From an uncultured Lachnoanaerobaculum sp. (GTDB lineage: Bacteria; Bacillota; Clostridia; Lachnospirales; Lachnospiraceae): a stretch of DNA of 51,750 bases. The position numbers were made by a program, and so were the translations under genes. Position 1 is the first letter of the stretch. Each line of letters opens with the position of its first letter. Shown here in pieces: positions 50,171 to 51,750 of the stretch. The DNA lies in contig CALALP010000059.1 in NCBI GenBank assembly GCA_937925515.1, forward strand, positions 1 to 51,750, given 5' to 3'. Under the pieces are notes generated by a model. It made no database searches, was not told the DNA's origin, and saw nothing but the letters and a program-made list of their open reading frames with translations.

Positions 50171-51750
50171 ATGATAGAATATCATAACAAAATCACTGCA
50201 CTATACTTTCGCCTTTCAGTTGGTGATGAAGATAGAGACAGTGGCGAGAGTAATAGTATTGTCAATCAAAAAGCCTTTTTAGAAAGGTATGCAAGAGATA
50301 AAAAGCTGATAAACATTCGCCACTATATCGACGATGATGAAAGCGGTAGGTTCTTTGACCGCTGTGCCTATACACAGATGATAAGCGATGTAGAACAAGG
50401 TAAAATCGGAATTGTCATCATGAAAGATATGACAAGATGGGGAAGAGATTATCTCCAAGTAGGAAATGCGATGGAGACATTCAGAAGAAACAATGTACGC
50501 TTTATCGCCATCAACAACGGTATAGATAGCATTGACCAAAACACATTGGAATTTGCCCCCTTTATCAACATCATGTCAGAGTGGTATGCAAGAGACATCA
50601 GCAAGAAAGTAAAAACAGGAATTAAGACCAAAGGAGCAGACGGAAAGCCTGTCGCAACAGAAGCCCCATACGTCTATATCAAAGACCCTGAGAACAAAGA
50701 TTATTGGATAGTTGATAAAGAAGCTGCCGAAGTTGTAAAACTCATTTTCAGGCTATTTATGGAGGGAAAAAACAGAAATCAGATAGCTGTTTACATGAAA
50801 GAAAAAGAAATACTACCCCCAACCTTTTATATGAAACAGCAAGACAGAGGAACAGCCAAAAGCAAACCCCTAAACCAAGAAAACAGATATGACTGGAACA
50901 AAGCAACCATAACACGCATACTGAAAAGACAAGAGTATTGTGGTGATGTAGTCAACTTCAAGACCGAAAAGCATTACAGAGATAAGAGAAACCATTATGT
51001 AGATAAAAGCAAATGGCAAATAACAGAAAATGTGCATGAGCCGGTAATAGATAGAATTACCTTTGAAAATGTAGAGCGTATGTTAAAAAACGCACCTGTA
51101 AAAAGACCAAACGGAGACGGAGAAATTCACGCACTTTCAGGCTTGATGTACTGTAAAGATTGCGGAACAAAAATGCACATTCGCACCATACACAAAAACG
51201 GAAAAGTACAACATGTAACCTATTGTAGCGAATATGCCAAAGGAAAAGCCAAGCACCCTAAATGCAACTCCCCACATCGTATTGATGTAGATGAAGTTAT
51301 GGAAAATATTGCCGAAGTCTTACAAAAGATAGCACAGTATTCTTTAGAAAATAAAGCAGAGTTTGAAAAACTTGTAAAAGAGAGTCTTTATAAAGAGCAG
51401 ACTGAGGAAGTAAAGAAAAATCAAAAGCGTATACCCCAAATCACAGACCGAATTAAGCAGATAGAAAGAGTGATGAATAAGCTTTATGAAGACAATGCAC
51501 TGGGCAATATCGAAAGGGAACGCTATGAATTACTATCAAGGAAGTATGCAGAAGAATATTATACTTTGAAAGCAGAACAAGAGAAAATAGAGGAACACTT
51601 ATCTGAATTTGAAAATGCCAACCAAAGAGCAAAGAACTTTATAAGACTGGCAGAAAGCTATTCAGACTTTGAAGAACTTACCTCTACCGCCATCAATGAA
51701 TTTATCAGTAAAATTGTAGTGCATGAGCGAGATGTTAAAAGAGCAAAATA
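50171..51750 (+). CDS. Large serine recombinase (TndX/Tn1549-like), 3' end outside the window
   Basis: 526 residues visible, still open at the window edge. The N-terminal resolvase domain has catalytic Ser16 (LYFRLSVGDED), the conserved ESNSIVNQK, MKDMTRWGRDYLQVG and FAPFINIMSEWYARDISKKVK. A recombinase domain follows, then a zinc ribbon (MYCKDCGTKMH ... TYCSEY ... KCNSPH), and a C-terminal coiled coil with Glu/Lys repeats. Such enzymes insert and excise elements at specific dinucleotide cores. AAGGAGG is upstream; ATG at 50171. It may be the integrase of a nested element or of the host ICE. Confidence 0.92.
   Translation, partial: MIEYHNKITALYFRLSVGDEDRDSGESNSIVNQKAFLERYARDKKLINIRHYIDDDESGRFFDRCAYTQMISDVEQGKIGIVIMKDMTRWGRDYLQVGNAMETFRRNNVRFIAINNGIDSIDQNTLEFAPFINIMSEWYARDISKKVKTGIKTKGADGKPVATEAPYVYIKDPENKDYWIVDKEAAEVVKLIFRLFMEGKNRNQIAVYMKEKEILPPTFYMKQQDRGTAKSKPLNQENRYDWNKATITRILKRQEYCGDVVNFKTEKHYRDKRNHYVDKSKWQITENVHEPVIDRITFENVERMLKNAPVKRPNGDGEIHALSGLMYCKDCGTKMHIRTIHKNGKVQHVTYCSEYAKGKAKHPKCNSPHRIDVDEVMENIAEVLQKIAQYSLENKAEFEKLVKESLYKEQTEEVKKNQKRIPQITDRIKQIERVMNKLYEDNALGNIERERYELLSRKYAEEYYTLKAEQEKIEEHLSEFENANQRAKNFIRLAESYSDFEELTSTAINEFISKIVVHERDVKRAK

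Larger units (their letters stand above)
45120..51750 (+). mobile_element. Left part of a CTn5/Tn1549-like integrative conjugative element
   Basis: The order rlmD - CD1845-family protein - RepA_N initiator - DnaC-like ATPase - PcfB - VirD4 follows the start of C. difficile CTn5. An extra 535-residue gene sits between the first and second of these, and VirD4 is broken off. A large serine recombinase gene follows and runs out of the window. Conjugation genes beyond VirD4 are not seen here. Confidence 0.75.

Overview
The window reads as a chromosome segment of a low-GC, Gram-positive Clostridia organism, most likely a member of the Lachnospiraceae. The evidence is strongly AT-rich codon use dominated by AGA and GCA, GGAGG-type ribosome binding sites, lipobox lipoproteins, a two-gene-overlap style of operon, a Firmicute L10 leader, and a conjugative element resembling Clostridioides difficile CTn5. 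No species call is possible from sequence reading alone.

Layout. 1-2.1 kb: phosphoglucomutase flanked by dispersed palindromic repeats. 2.1-2.6 kb: a gene-free stretch with a chain of hairpins. 2.6-9.9 kb: a mainly housekeeping run (mreB, recD2, comF, rpmG, secE, nusG, rplK, rplA, then rplJ-rplL behind an L10 leader). rpoB does not follow rplL; a miniature inverted-repeat element and cspA do. 10.2-14.6 kb: cspA with a hairpin attenuator in its leader, an S1-domain protein, a lipoprotein form of trigger factor, cysE, a GIY-YIG protein and a RluA-type synthase. 14.7-23.6 kb: a carbohydrate locus with a YesM/YesN-like two-component pair, a CUT1 sugar transporter without its ATPase, a GH28 and a GH105/GH88 enzyme, all consistent with intracellular breakdown of pectin or rhamnogalacturonan fragments. 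23.7-24.3 kb: six tRNA genes on the minus strand behind one consensus promoter. 24.5-25.7 kb: a small membrane protein cut short beside a decayed insertion sequence.

25.7-45 kb: more core genes. These are a Dabb protein, a CcdA-TlpA fusion with an Rrf2 regulator, tmcAL, an orphan promoter/terminator pair that probably makes a non-coding RNA, the polyamine transporter potABCD, rpsU, a NodB-like membrane protein, an EamA transporter, an OmpR-type two-component system with a PepSY target, a DUF1836 regulator, pcrA and rlmD.

45.1-51.75 kb: the left end of a CTn5/Tn1549-type integrative conjugative element inserted in the 3' end of rlmD (CD1845-family protein, RepA_N initiator, DnaC-like ATPase, PcfB, start of VirD4). 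It carries a 535-residue gene of unknown function that ends in a possible HEPN ribonuclease motif. This gene is the best candidate for an undescribed, perhaps defensive, system. The VirD4 gene stops abruptly and a large serine recombinase follows, which points to a nested element or a large deletion. Across the whole window a degenerate family of palindromic repeats occupies several intergenic gaps and probably doubles as transcription terminators.
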